Source: Sulfurovum sp.
GTDB taxonomy: Bacteria; Campylobacterota; Campylobacteria; Campylobacterales; Sulfurovaceae
Assembly (NCBI GenBank): GCA_011391015.1
Contig: JAABRH010000011.1
Coordinates: 1-35,153, forward strand
Reading direction: 5' to 3'
Length of the DNA: 35,153 bases
Below the pieces are notes generated by a model. The model worked only from the letters and a program-made list of their open reading frames with translations. It was not told the DNA's origin and did not search any database. Shown in pieces: positions 16,371 to 23,227 of the stretch. The position numbers and the translations under genes are program-made. The first letter of the stretch is position 1, and every line of letters starts with the position of its first letter.

Positions 16371-17537
16371 CTATGAACCTGCTATGATCTCTAATACTTT
16401 ACCCACCATCAGACCTCCGAAAGTTCCGATAATGTAGCCCATCATTGCCATGAGTACACCGATGGGGATAAGGGCTTTGGAGTAGGCTGAAGCCAAGATG
16501 GGAGCTGAGGCGACACCGCCGATATTTGCCAAAGAGGCTACACCGATGCTAAAAAGATCAAGTTTAAAGAGTTTAGCAAAGAGTATCATGATACCCGCAT
16601 GGATAGCCAGTACAATAAACCCCGCAAAGATATACAGAGGTGCCTGTGTAAGCTCTTCAAAATTTGCCTGACTGGCAATCAGCGCAACCATGACATACAA
16701 CATTATATTGGCCACTTCTGATGCTCCGGCAAGCCTAGCCAGTGGTGTCATCGCAAAGAGTATACCAGCAAGCGTAGCGATGATCACCTCCCATGTCTGA
16801 GCAGTAAGATACGCACTGCCTGGCAAAGAAGTTGCAAGCATATGCGACAAAGCGGAGACAAGCAGAGATGAAGCAAAGAGGAAAAACAAAGAAGCAAAAT
16901 CGATGGGCATTTTTTGAGACTCTTTGGCTAAAAGAGTTTCACCTACTTTTTGTATGACAGAGGTGTCGGCATGACTCCAGACATTGAAACGTTTTGCAAA
17001 AGGCACGAGCGCCAACAGTATCATCACCCATAACGCGTAATCTATAGAATCTATCAGCAAGGTATATCCCATAGCCGAATCAGGTACATTGAGGGCACCT
17101 TGTATAGCTATCATATTGCCTGTACCGCCCATCCAAGACCCACACAGTGCGGCAAACGGCTTCCATGCTTCAGGTGGAAAATAGGTTTGAAAAAGAGTAA
17201 ACATCCCGATAAATCCTATCGCGATACTGAGTGAAGCCAAAAAAAATGTCGCTAACATTTTTTTACCCATTTTCACAATCTCCCTCAGGTCTGCACCAAG
17301 GAGCATCAGAAATATCATAGAAGGAAGCAGGGAATTTTTGAGCACACTGTAGGCGCTGTGGGTAGAGTCATTTTTTTGCCACAAACCAAAAGTGGAAAAG
17401 AGCATCACAACAAAATAGAGTATCACGATTGCAGGAAGATAGGCAAAGATCTTGGCATGTGTCTTTTTCTCTAATAATACAAGAGAAGCTGCTGTCACCA
17501 TTAACACTGCAACATAGACAAACCCGTTTTCTATCAT
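16371..17537 (-). CDS. DUF819 family integral membrane protein
   Basis: This 388-residue protein has about ten hydrophobic segments and no large soluble domain. Motifs include LPSMIFLMLLGADLREI (about 90-107), GSWMGGTGNMIAIQGAL in the middle and ANIGGVASAPILASAYSK near the C-terminus; the paired glycine-rich re-entrant-like segments resemble those of secondary transporters. It matches the DUF819 (YjcL-like) family, whose substrate is not known to me. AAGG precedes the ATG by 6 bases, and a minus-strand TATAAT is at 17587-17582. Its stop abuts the epimerase start. Transport of a dipeptide or amino-acid derivative for the epimerase is an inference from this coupling. Confidence 0.85.
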   Translation of the reverse strand: MIENGFVYVAVLMVTAASLVLLEKKTHAKIFAYLPAIVILYFVVMLFSTFGLWQKNDSTHSAYSVLKNSLLPSMIFLMLLGADLREIVKMGKKMLATFFLASLSIAIGFIGMFTLFQTYFPPEAWKPFAALCGSWMGGTGNMIAIQGALNVPDSAMGYTLLIDSIDYALWVMILLALVPFAKRFNVWSHADTSVIQKVGETLLAKESQKMPIDFASLFFLFASSLLVSALSHMLATSLPGSAYLTAQTWEVIIATLAGILFAMTPLARLAGASEVANIMLYVMVALIASQANFEELTQAPLYIFAGFIVLAIHAGIMILFAKLFKLDLFSIGVASLANIGGVASAPILASAYSKALIPIGVLMAMMGYIIGTFGGLMVGKVLEIIAGS

Positions 17538-17581
17538 TATATACCTTAATATTGAAGCAATTTATCGCTGTTTTGGGATGT

Positions 17582-17587
17582 ATTATA
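17582..17587 (-). promoter_or_regulatory. -10 box for the DUF819/epimerase operon
   Basis: TATAAT on the minus strand, within the AT-rich TTAATATATAATAC, lies 45 bases before the DUF819 start codon at 17537. No clear -35 box is visible. Confidence 0.4.
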
Positions 17588-17653
17588 TATTAAAAAACGA
17601 TTAACCTTGATTTTTTACAATTTCTCTATACCATTTAAAACAAGGAGCACATG

Positions 17654-18256
17654 ATGTTCGGTAAAAAACTATCATTTTTACTCTTGCCTTTGATGTTTGC
17701 AGGTACTTTGCAGGCAAATGATCCTTTTGGTGATGATATCTTTAGGGAAATGTACCAGATGCAAAAAGTGATGGACAAACTCTTTGAACGGATGCATCAA
17801 CACGCTCAAGAGCGCACACAGCAGTTCATCAATACACCGCCTGCTTCCTTTGGCGGCACTTCTTCACTAATTGAAGATAAAGGCGGATATTATGAATACA
17901 ATACACAGGTTAAAGAAAACCAAGACAGTCAAATCTCTGTCACTATCGAAAACGGTATTTTACACATGAAAGTCAGTACTGACTCGAGCAAAAAAGAAAA
18001 TCAAACCCAAGAGCATTTTGTCAGTATGGTGCAGCGAAGCCACTCTTTGCCAAGTGATGCAGATGCCAGTACACTTAAAAGCGAATTTAAAAACGGTTTT
18101 CTTGTCATAACACTGCATAAAAAACAGCAAGAAACAAATACAAGCACACAACCTCTACCTGTACCCAAAACTAACAATGAGCCAAAGAACAAGAACTCAA
18201 GCCAAGAAAACAATAACACGAAAATAAATGTGCCGCATACCAGTTCACATGCCTAA
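17654..18256 (+). CDS. Exported Hsp20/alpha-crystallin-like protein
   Basis: This protein of 200 residues has a signal peptide (MFGKKLSFLLLPLMFAGTLQA, cleavage probably before NDPFG). A Met-rich helical stretch follows (REMYQMQKVMDKLFERMHQH), then an alpha-crystallin-type beta domain at about 72-160 with GGYYEYNTQVKE and FKNGFLVITLHKKQ, the counterpart of the usual GVL-type end motif. The C-terminal 40 residues are Asn-, Thr- and Lys-rich and disordered. Small heat-shock proteins are normally cytoplasmic, so an exported one suggests a periplasmic holdase. Of two tandem ATGs, 17654 has AGGAG at the better 6-base distance; 17651 gives one extra Met. aqpZ follows 84 bases downstream with its own promoter. 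Confidence 0.75.
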   Translation: MFGKKLSFLLLPLMFAGTLQANDPFGDDIFREMYQMQKVMDKLFERMHQHAQERTQQFINTPPASFGGTSSLIEDKGGYYEYNTQVKENQDSQISVTIENGILHMKVSTDSSKKENQTQEHFVSMVQRSHSLPSDADASTLKSEFKNGFLVITLHKKQQETNTSTQPLPVPKTNNEPKNKNSSQENNNTKINVPHTSSHA

Positions 18257-18304
18257 GCAAAATAGATTTAAAGTGTACGATATGTTTTAAAATTTTGCTA
18301 CAAT
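18256..18304 (+). promoter_or_regulatory. Extended -10 promoter of aqpZ overlapping an inverted repeat
   Basis: TGCTACAAT at 18296-18304 is an extended -10 box, 36 bases before the aqpZ start. AGCAAAAT (18256-18263) and ATTTTGCT (18292-18299) form a perfect 8-bp inverted repeat with a 28-base loop. The right arm overlaps the -10. It could be an operator or a weak terminator of the preceding gene. Confidence 0.42.
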
Positions 18305-18340
18305 AAGTGGTTTTATCATATTAATTTAAAAAGGAAGAAC

Positions 18341-19033
18341 ATGACATTGGGTAAAAAATTGGGTGCTGAATTTTTCGGTACATTTTGGTTGGTACTTGGC
18401 GGATGCGGTTCAGCCGTTTTAGCAGCAGGATTTCCTGAACTTGGGATTGGGTTTATGGGTGTCGCTTTTGCTTTTGGTCTTACCGTGCTTACGATGGCTT
18501 ACGCCGTAGGTCATATCTCTGGAGGGCATTTCAATCCAGCAGTCTCTTTTGGGCTATGGTCAGCAGGCAAATTTGAAACCAAAGAGTTGCTTCCATACAT
18601 CGTCGCGCAAGTCGTTGGTGGTGTAACTGGAGCATTTGTACTCTATATGATCGCTTCAGGGCAGACAGGTTTTGAAGCAGGCGGTTTTGCTAGTAACGGC
18701 TATGGAGAACTTTCTCCTGGTAAATACAGCCTTGTCTCTGTCATCATCACAGAAGTGGTATTAACCTTTATGTTTTTGTTTATCATTTTAGGTGCAACAG
18801 ATGAAAAAGCACCAGCGGGATTTGCACCTATTGCTATCGGTCTTGGATTAACACTGATTCACCTTATTTCCATCCCTGTCTCCAACACTTCAGTGAACCC
18901 TGCTCGAAGTATAGCTGCTGCACTATTTGCCGATACGGCTGCCCTTTCCCAAGTCTGGGTATTTTGGGCTGCACCTATAGCCGGAGCACTCTTAGCGGGT
19001 ATCGTATGGAAATTTTTCGCCACCTCTAAATAA
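18341..19033 (+). CDS. aqpZ: Aquaporin Z, water channel of the MIP family
   Basis: This 230-residue, six-TM inner-membrane channel lets water cross rapidly. Both NPA half-helices are intact: [11 protein letters not shown] at about 64-74 and [13 protein letters not shown] at about 184-196. The N-terminus [22 protein letters not shown] is near-identical to the AqpZ pattern. The Arg after the second NPA (NPAR) is the selectivity-filter arginine. Small residues and a His in the TM region favour water rather than glycerol. AAGGA lies upstream of the ATG, and a stem-loop follows the gene. Confidence 0.95.
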   Translation: MTLGKKLGAEFFGTFWLVLGGCGSAVLAAGFPELGIGFMGVAFAFGLTVLTMAYAVGHISGGHFNPAVSFGLWSAGKFETKELLPYIVAQVVGGVTGAFVLYMIASGQTGFEAGGFASNGYGELSPGKYSLVSVIITEVVLTFMFLFIILGATDEKAPAGFAPIAIGLGLTLIHLISIPVSNTSVNPARSIAAALFADTAALSQVWVFWAAPIAGALLAGIVWKFFATSK

Positions 19034-19045
19034 AATACGCTTCCA

Positions 19046-19077
19046 AGAAAGTCAAGTTCTATTTACCTTGACTTTCT
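19046..19077 (+). terminator. Stem-loop after aqpZ
   Basis: AGAAAGTCAAG (19046-19056) pairs perfectly with CTTGACTTTCT (19067-19077) across a 10-base loop, starting 12 bases after the aqpZ stop. The tail is CCCTCTTG rather than a clean T run, so termination may be partial. Confidence 0.5.
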
Positions 19078-19090
19078 CCCTCTTGCATTG

Positions 19091-19099
19091 TGTTATAAT
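19091..19099 (+). promoter_or_regulatory. Extended -10 promoter of the cardiolipin synthase gene
   Basis: TGTTATAAT is a full extended -10 box, 23 bases before the ATG at 19123. AAGGA at 19112-19116 is the ribosome site. No strong -35 is seen. Confidence 0.5.
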
Positions 19100-19122
19100 C
19101 ACTGTTATTATAAGGATCTTAG

Positions 19123-20529
19123 ATGGATATAACACCTCTGTATATTGTATTTACCTATATTTTGGTACTGCTTGGAGGGATACTTATCTTCTCTGCTATA
19201 GGTCACATACTCTACCAGAAACGTTCACCCACAAGTATGCTCTCGTGGATGCTTTCCATCTTTATCTTTCCCTATATTGTTGCACCATTGTACTTTCTCA
19301 TCGGCATACGCAAACGTGAATCCAAATACAAAAAAGAGTATGTCACCTTTAATGACATGGAACAGAATGCCTCCTACGAATCAAACGATCCCCATCATGC
19401 GCTGCAAAATCTGTTGCACCAAAATGGCATCCCCCCTGCGACCAAAGGCAATACCTGTACACTGATTACTGACAGTACAGAGGCATATAGGCTTATACTT
19501 GAGCAGATAGAACTTGCTGAGTATGAGATCGATTTTTGTACCTATGTTTTTGAGTTTGATGAGACAACAAAAGTCTTGCTTGAAGCATTGACCCAAAAAG
19601 CCAAAGAGGGCGTCAAAGTCAGGCTTCTTTTGGATCTGGTAGGTTCTTTGGCTGCCAATTTCAGTCAAAAAGGGTTTAAAGCCCTGAGGGATGCAGGCGG
19701 AGAGGTCGCCTTTTTTACCCCCATGCTCAAAAGACCGTTTCAAAATTATGTCAATCTCAGAAACCACCGAAAGATCTATCTCTTTGATCAGAAAATTTTA
19801 CTCAGCGGCGGTATGAATCTGAGTAATGACTATATGGGTGAAGAGGATGAAACGAAACGCTGGGAAGATTTGCTCTATTTCCTCAAAGGTCCGTCTGTTT
19901 ACCATTTTTATCATATCTTTCAAAACGACTGGGCATTTGCGACCAAAGAAGAACTCAGTAGCCAACTGCACTGTGTTGAAGTCTTTGAAGGAGATACCAC
20001 TGCACAGGTTGTACCTTCTGGGCCGGATATCCAAAGGGATGCTCTTTATGAGGCGCTGTTAAACGCCATTTACAATGCCAAAGAACGTATCTGGATTGTG
20101 ACACCGTATTTTGTTCCCGATGAAAATATGATTCAGGCACTGATCATCGCGCACCATAAAGGGGTGGATGTCAAACTCATCACGCCTAAAGATTCTGACC
20201 ATCTGCTTGCCGATATGGGAAGAAGCCCCTATATGCGTGAGCTTGATGAGATCGGTGCAGATGTGGTTCTGTATGAAGGAAAGATGCTTCACGCCAAAGC
20301 CATACTCTTTGATCACACCGGCGGCATGGTAGGCTCGGTCAATTTTGACAACCGCAGTCTTTTTCTTAACTACGAAGTAGTCACCTTTGTATATTCTGCA
20401 GCCTTCATCCATAGCATGGAGGCTTGGATGAAAGGCTTGATGGCGCAATCGGCTAAAGGTATGAAAAGACCATCTAAACTGCGTGAAGCGTTTGAAAACA
20501 TTATGAAAGTATTTGCGCCGTTGCTGTAA
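19123..20529 (+). CDS. cls: Cardiolipin synthase (phospholipase D superfamily)
   Basis: This 468-residue membrane-bound enzyme condenses two phosphatidylglycerol molecules into cardiolipin and glycerol. Two N-terminal TM segments (about 5-28 and 36-60) are the PLDc_N anchor, with the bacterial YQKRSPTSMLSW motif between them. Both HKD catalytic motifs are complete: HRKIYLFD near 215, followed by SGGMNLSNDY, and HAKAILFD near 390, followed by GSVNFDNRSLFLNYE. The length is normal for bacterial Cls. It has its own extended -10 promoter and follows aqpZ, giving a small membrane-related neighbourhood. A paralogous phospholipase D of other specificity cannot be fully excluded, but two TMs and spacing fit Cls well. 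Confidence 0.92.
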   Translation: MDITPLYIVFTYILVLLGGILIFSAIGHILYQKRSPTSMLSWMLSIFIFPYIVAPLYFLIGIRKRESKYKKEYVTFNDMEQNASYESNDPHHALQNLLHQNGIPPATKGNTCTLITDSTEAYRLILEQIELAEYEIDFCTYVFEFDETTKVLLEALTQKAKEGVKVRLLLDLVGSLAANFSQKGFKALRDAGGEVAFFTPMLKRPFQNYVNLRNHRKIYLFDQKILLSGGMNLSNDYMGEEDETKRWEDLLYFLKGPSVYHFYHIFQNDWAFATKEELSSQLHCVEVFEGDTTAQVVPSGPDIQRDALYEALLNAIYNAKERIWIVTPYFVPDENMIQALIIAHHKGVDVKLITPKDSDHLLADMGRSPYMRELDEIGADVVLYEGKMLHAKAILFDHTGGMVGSVNFDNRSLFLNYEVVTFVYSAAFIHSMEAWMKGLMAQSAKGMKRPSKLREAFENIMKVFAPLL

Positions 20530-20630
20530 AAGTATTTTGTCTTAGTCATTTTATTATTCAATACCATGTTGACAACGAGCGTCCGGTACAAAGACTGTTT
20601 GATCGTCCCGTCGAATCACTCTAGTAGCGT

Positions 20631-20661
20631 TGCAAAGAAAAGTTTTTACTTTTTCTTTGCA
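20631..20661. terminator. AT-rich stem-loop between convergent cls and DEAD-box helicase genes
   Basis: TGCAAAGAAAA (20631-20641) pairs with TTTTCTTTGCA (20651-20661) around a 9-base loop. The stop codon of the minus-strand helicase lies inside the loop. On the plus strand the T-rich stretch GTTTCCTGTTTTTTC follows, so it might end cls transcripts. The symmetry may also be a by-product of Lys-rich coding sequence. Confidence 0.33.
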
Positions 20662-21917
20662 GTTTCCTGTTTTTTCTTTTTTTGTGCGGCGTAAGTGTAT
20701 TTGCGTATCTTATCGTAGTCTATCTTGCCTTTTTTCTCACTCAGCTTCTTTTTGATCTGGCGTTTTTGTCTAGGCTGTTTGTCGGTGAGTTCAAACCCTT
20801 CATAGATGTCTCTCTTGATGTTCAGCTTCAGATGTTTTTCCATCGTCGTAAAAAAATCATAGTCATGTATAGTCAAAAGCGAGATACTCTCTCCTTTATG
20901 ATTGGCTCTACCTGTTCTGCCCACTCTGTGCGTAAAGTCATCCGTACCTTCAGGCATATCGTAGTTGATGACCATGGCAAGTTCTTTGATGTCGATGCCA
21001 CGCGCTGCGATGTCCGTTGCGACCAAAACCTGCGTTTTACCGCTTTTAAGCAGTGCGAGCGATTTGGCTCTCGCCCCTCTATTTATGTCGCCGTGTATGA
21101 TAGAAGTGCGGATATGTTGGGATTTGAGATACTCGTAGATGATATTGGCGGATTCTTTGGTAGTGGCAAACAAAAGCACCTGTTCAAGTCCCATATCGGT
21201 GATGAGTTTTGCGGTGAGTTCGGCTTTTCTTTTTTTGTCCACTTTGTAGGCACGGTGTGCGATGAACTCCACCACATCACGTCTATGGCTTACTTCTACT
21301 ACCGCTACATCATGCATGAACTCTTTTGCCAGTTTTTTGATGTTTTGCGAAACCGTGGCAGAGAACATCATCATCTGTTTGGGTTTTTTGCACTGTGAGA
21401 GTATGGCTTTTATCTCAGCTAAAAACCCAAGTTCCAGCATCGTATCTGCCTCATCGAGTATGATGGTGTTGATGTACTCCAGGTTTATTTTTTTCTCATC
21501 GATGAAGTTTTGCAAGCGTCCGGGTGTCGCCACGATGATATCTGCACCCTCAGAGAGCCTTGCAAGCTGTGTGGCTTTGGGGATGCCGCCTTGTATCTTG
21601 ACATTCTTAATAGGCAGATACTTGCTCAGATCCGAGATGGTGCGGGAGACCTGATCCACCAACTCGATGGTAGGCACGATGATGAGCGCGCGCGCAACTT
21701 TCTCCTCTTTTTTGACGATCTTTTGCAGTTTGTTGAGCAAAGGAAGCACATAGGCAACCGTTTTGCCTGTACCTGACTTCGATGCACCCAGTACATCCAG
21801 ACCTTTCATGGCAACAGGTATGACCTTGGCTTGTATGGCAGTCGTCTCTTCATACTTCAACCCTGCGATTGCTTTGAGAATGTCGGGATGTAGATTTAAT
21901 TTTTCAAATGCTTTGAT
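20646..21917 (-). CDS. DEAD-box ATP-dependent RNA helicase (RhlE/CshA-like), apparent ATC start
   Basis: This RNA helicase unwinds RNA duplexes in ribosome assembly or decay. Counting from 21917 it has 423 residues: Q motif from F4 (KAFEKLNLHPDILKAIAGL) to Q29, motif I SGTGKT at 48-53, DEAD at 154-157, SAT in domain 2 entry, and HRVGRTGRANHKGES near the C-terminal core. The tail is Lys-rich (QKRQIKKKLSEKKGK), suiting RNA contact. The first canonical start is TTG 21860, which would delete half of the Q motif. Upstream, the reading frame is open to a TAA at 21929-21927, with AAGGA (21928-21924) exactly 6 bases from an ATC at 21917. I therefore extend the gene to this ATC: either a rare start or an ATG altered by a base change. 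Confidence 0.88.
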   Translation of the reverse strand: MKAFEKLNLHPDILKAIAGLKYEETTAIQAKVIPVAMKGLDVLGASKSGTGKTVAYVLPLLNKLQKIVKKEEKVARALIIVPTIELVDQVSRTISDLSKYLPIKNVKIQGGIPKATQLARLSEGADIIVATPGRLQNFIDEKKINLEYINTIILDEADTMLELGFLAEIKAILSQCKKPKQMMMFSATVSQNIKKLAKEFMHDVAVVEVSHRRDVVEFIAHRAYKVDKKRKAELTAKLITDMGLEQVLLFATTKESANIIYEYLKSQHIRTSIIHGDINRGARAKSLALLKSGKTQVLVATDIAARGIDIKELAMVINYDMPEGTDDFTHRVGRTGRANHKGESISLLTIHDYDFFTTMEKHLKLNIKRDIYEGFELTDKQPRQKRQIKKKLSEKKGKIDYDKIRKYTYAAQKKKKQETAKKK

Positions 21918-21946
21918 GGGATGTCCTTATTTTTCTAATGTGTACT

Positions 21947-22198
21947 TCAATACACTTCTTTTTTATGCGCTATTCTGATTAAGGTGATCACTAAAATATC
22001 ATTTTCTTTGAAATAAACGATCCTGTAATCACCCGCTCTTTTTCGAAACTTCCCCTTGTGTTTACCTTTAAGAGATTTGTCTGTTTCAAATAAGCCTTTT
22101 TCTAAGTCTAGTATTTTTGAATAAACTAGCTTTTGGTTTTGGTAATCTATCTTTTCCAATTCTTTAAACGCAGATTTTGGAATAATGATTTTGTACAT
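21947..22198 (-). CDS. RelE/ParE-family toxin
   Basis: This 83-residue basic protein starts MYKIIIPKSAFKELEKID and contains GKFRKRAGDYRIVYF and ITLIRIAHKKEVY, the central RxxxGDYRVxY and C-terminal HRxxxY-like patterns of RelE/ParE toxins. Members either cut mRNA on the ribosome (RelE) or poison gyrase (ParE); sequence alone does not decide here. Its ATG overlaps the antitoxin stop by one base (TAATG), so the two are translationally coupled. The helicase ribosome site begins only 19 bases after its TGA, hinting at read-through into that gene. Confidence 0.88.
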   Translation of the reverse strand: MYKIIIPKSAFKELEKIDYQNQKLVYSKILDLEKGLFETDKSLKGKHKGKFRKRAGDYRIVYFKENDILVITLIRIAHKKEVY

Positions 22199-22425
22199 TA
22201 ACTAAGGCCTAGTCTTTGGGCTACTTCTTGAAGGGAATACACTTCAGTTTTTCCAGTTTTGAGTTCATCGATGCGTTTATCTGCAATCATCTCATCCAAA
22301 GTATCAAAATAGGTACTTACCGCTTTTTCAATTATATACGTTCTTGAACGCTCCAACTCATGAGCATAAGAGTCCAAATCCGTTAATAAATCCTCATCAA
22401 TACGGATATTAATTGCTTTTTTCAT
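22198..22425 (-). CDS. Ribbon-helix-helix antitoxin
   Basis: This 75-residue partner of the RelE/ParE toxin has the N-terminal ribbon-helix-helix pattern KKAINIRIDEDLLTDLDSYA (residues 2-21), then ERSRTYIIEKAVSTYF, which together form the DNA-binding dimer. The acidic C-terminal part (DEMIADKRIDELKTG) should wrap the toxin. Such antitoxins repress their own operon, and repeated half-sites are visible in the promoter. AAAGGA precedes the ATG by about 7 bases. Confidence 0.88.
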   Translation of the reverse strand: MKKAINIRIDEDLLTDLDSYAHELERSRTYIIEKAVSTYFDTLDEMIADKRIDELKTGKTEVYSLQEVAQRLGLS

Positions 22426-22433
22426 AGTGTATC

Positions 22434-22475
22434 CTTTTGTATCTACATTATACTACAATTAGTGATTAAAAACAA
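22434..22475 (-). promoter_or_regulatory. Promoter and operator candidate of the toxin-antitoxin operon
   Basis: On the minus strand -35 TTGTTT (22475-22470) and -10 TATAAT (22452-22447) are 17 bases apart, near-consensus spacing. TGTAG occurs twice, 10 bases apart, around the -10 (TGTAGTATAATGTAGATACA), suitable for cooperative binding of a ribbon-helix-helix repressor on one DNA face. Confidence 0.55.
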
Positions 22476-22668
22476 GTAGTAGATAGACTCATTCCCAAAC
22501 TAACACTTGGAATACAGACCTGAATTTGATAAGATTTGGTAGTTTGTGGTTTGTTTTTGCTTAACAGATTTTATCTGCGTGACTTCTACATTAAAAACAG
22601 TATAACCAAAACTAGGTAGAACAGTGAGCTACCATACTGAAATGTAACCCACTGTCTGTGTATTTTGT

Positions 22669-23127
22669 CTATTTGGTGTGGATGGGACCTTTGGTCTTGG
22701 CATCAGAGTCATACCAGCTGTTTTCATTTTTTAGATGAGGATCGCCCTGGATAGTGAAGGTGATAAATCCTTGTTTGAACACCAGTGCACCATCACTGCG
22801 AGAGGCTTTGGCTGCTTTACCGTTGACCTTGACATGTTCTTTGGCATCAATAGTGATAGTAGCTACCAGTAAACCTGTCGGTCCAATCGCTTTATAAGTA
22901 CCACTGTAAGGTGAACTGCTGGCTTGTGTATTCTGTGTAGAAGTTTGAGTACCAAAACCTGCTTTGGCATTTTCTGCCTTGCTTTTGTGAATATCGCAAC
23001 CTTGCATTTCACTTACCTGCGTACAACCGGAACGCTCAAGTAGCTGGCGGTATTTTGCATCGATAGCATAAGAAGACGTCCCTGCCAAAAGTACTACACC
23101 AAGAGTAACCATCAATCTGTTTTTCAT
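22669..23127 (-). CDS. Small secreted protein of unknown function
   Basis: I do not recognise this family. The 152-residue product has a signal peptide (MKNRLMVTLGVVLLAGTSSYA, cleaved before IDAKY). It is followed by a short segment with two cysteines (C35 and C44, possibly a disulfide), a Thr/Ser/Gln-rich linker (about 58-72), and a C-terminal domain from about 73 with beta-type sequence (YSGTYKAIGPTGLLVATITI, GALVFKQGFITFTIQG). It is probably periplasmic. AAGGA lies 8 bases before the ATG. It lies downstream of the pseudouridine synthase with a 100-base gap holding a 15-base palindrome (23153-23167), so it may be transcribed alone. Confidence 0.7.
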   Translation of the reverse strand: MKNRLMVTLGVVLLAGTSSYAIDAKYRQLLERSGCTQVSEMQGCDIHKSKAENAKAGFGTQTSTQNTQASSSPYSGTYKAIGPTGLLVATITIDAKEHVKVNGKAAKASRSDGALVFKQGFITFTIQGDPHLKNENSWYDSDAKTKGPIHTK

Positions 23128-23152
23128 GTCTTGCTTCCTTTGAATTGTTTTG

Positions 23153-23167
23153 TGAATGCTTCATTCA
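23153..23167. repeat. Short perfect palindrome in the leader of the secreted-protein gene
   Basis: TGAATG and CATTCA are separated by three bases, giving the 15-base hairpin TGAATGAAGCATTCA on the minus strand. No T run follows, so it is more likely an operator or leader hairpin than a terminator. Confidence 0.3.
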
Positions 23168-23227
23168 AAAAACGTTATCAGGTCATCGCGTAATAGCATC
23201 TGACAACCAAGCCAAATTGAGTTGTAT

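Noticed and set aside
20682-21398. Long open frame of 238 codons opposite the DEAD-box helicase
   Set aside because: It is a shadow of the helicase: low-complexity Phe/Asp-rich product, no ribosome site and no recognisable domain, while the minus-strand product has all helicase motifs.
21947-22425. Mobile element carrying the toxin-antitoxin pair
   Set aside because: No transposase, integrase, target-site duplication or terminal inverted repeat is visible around the pair.
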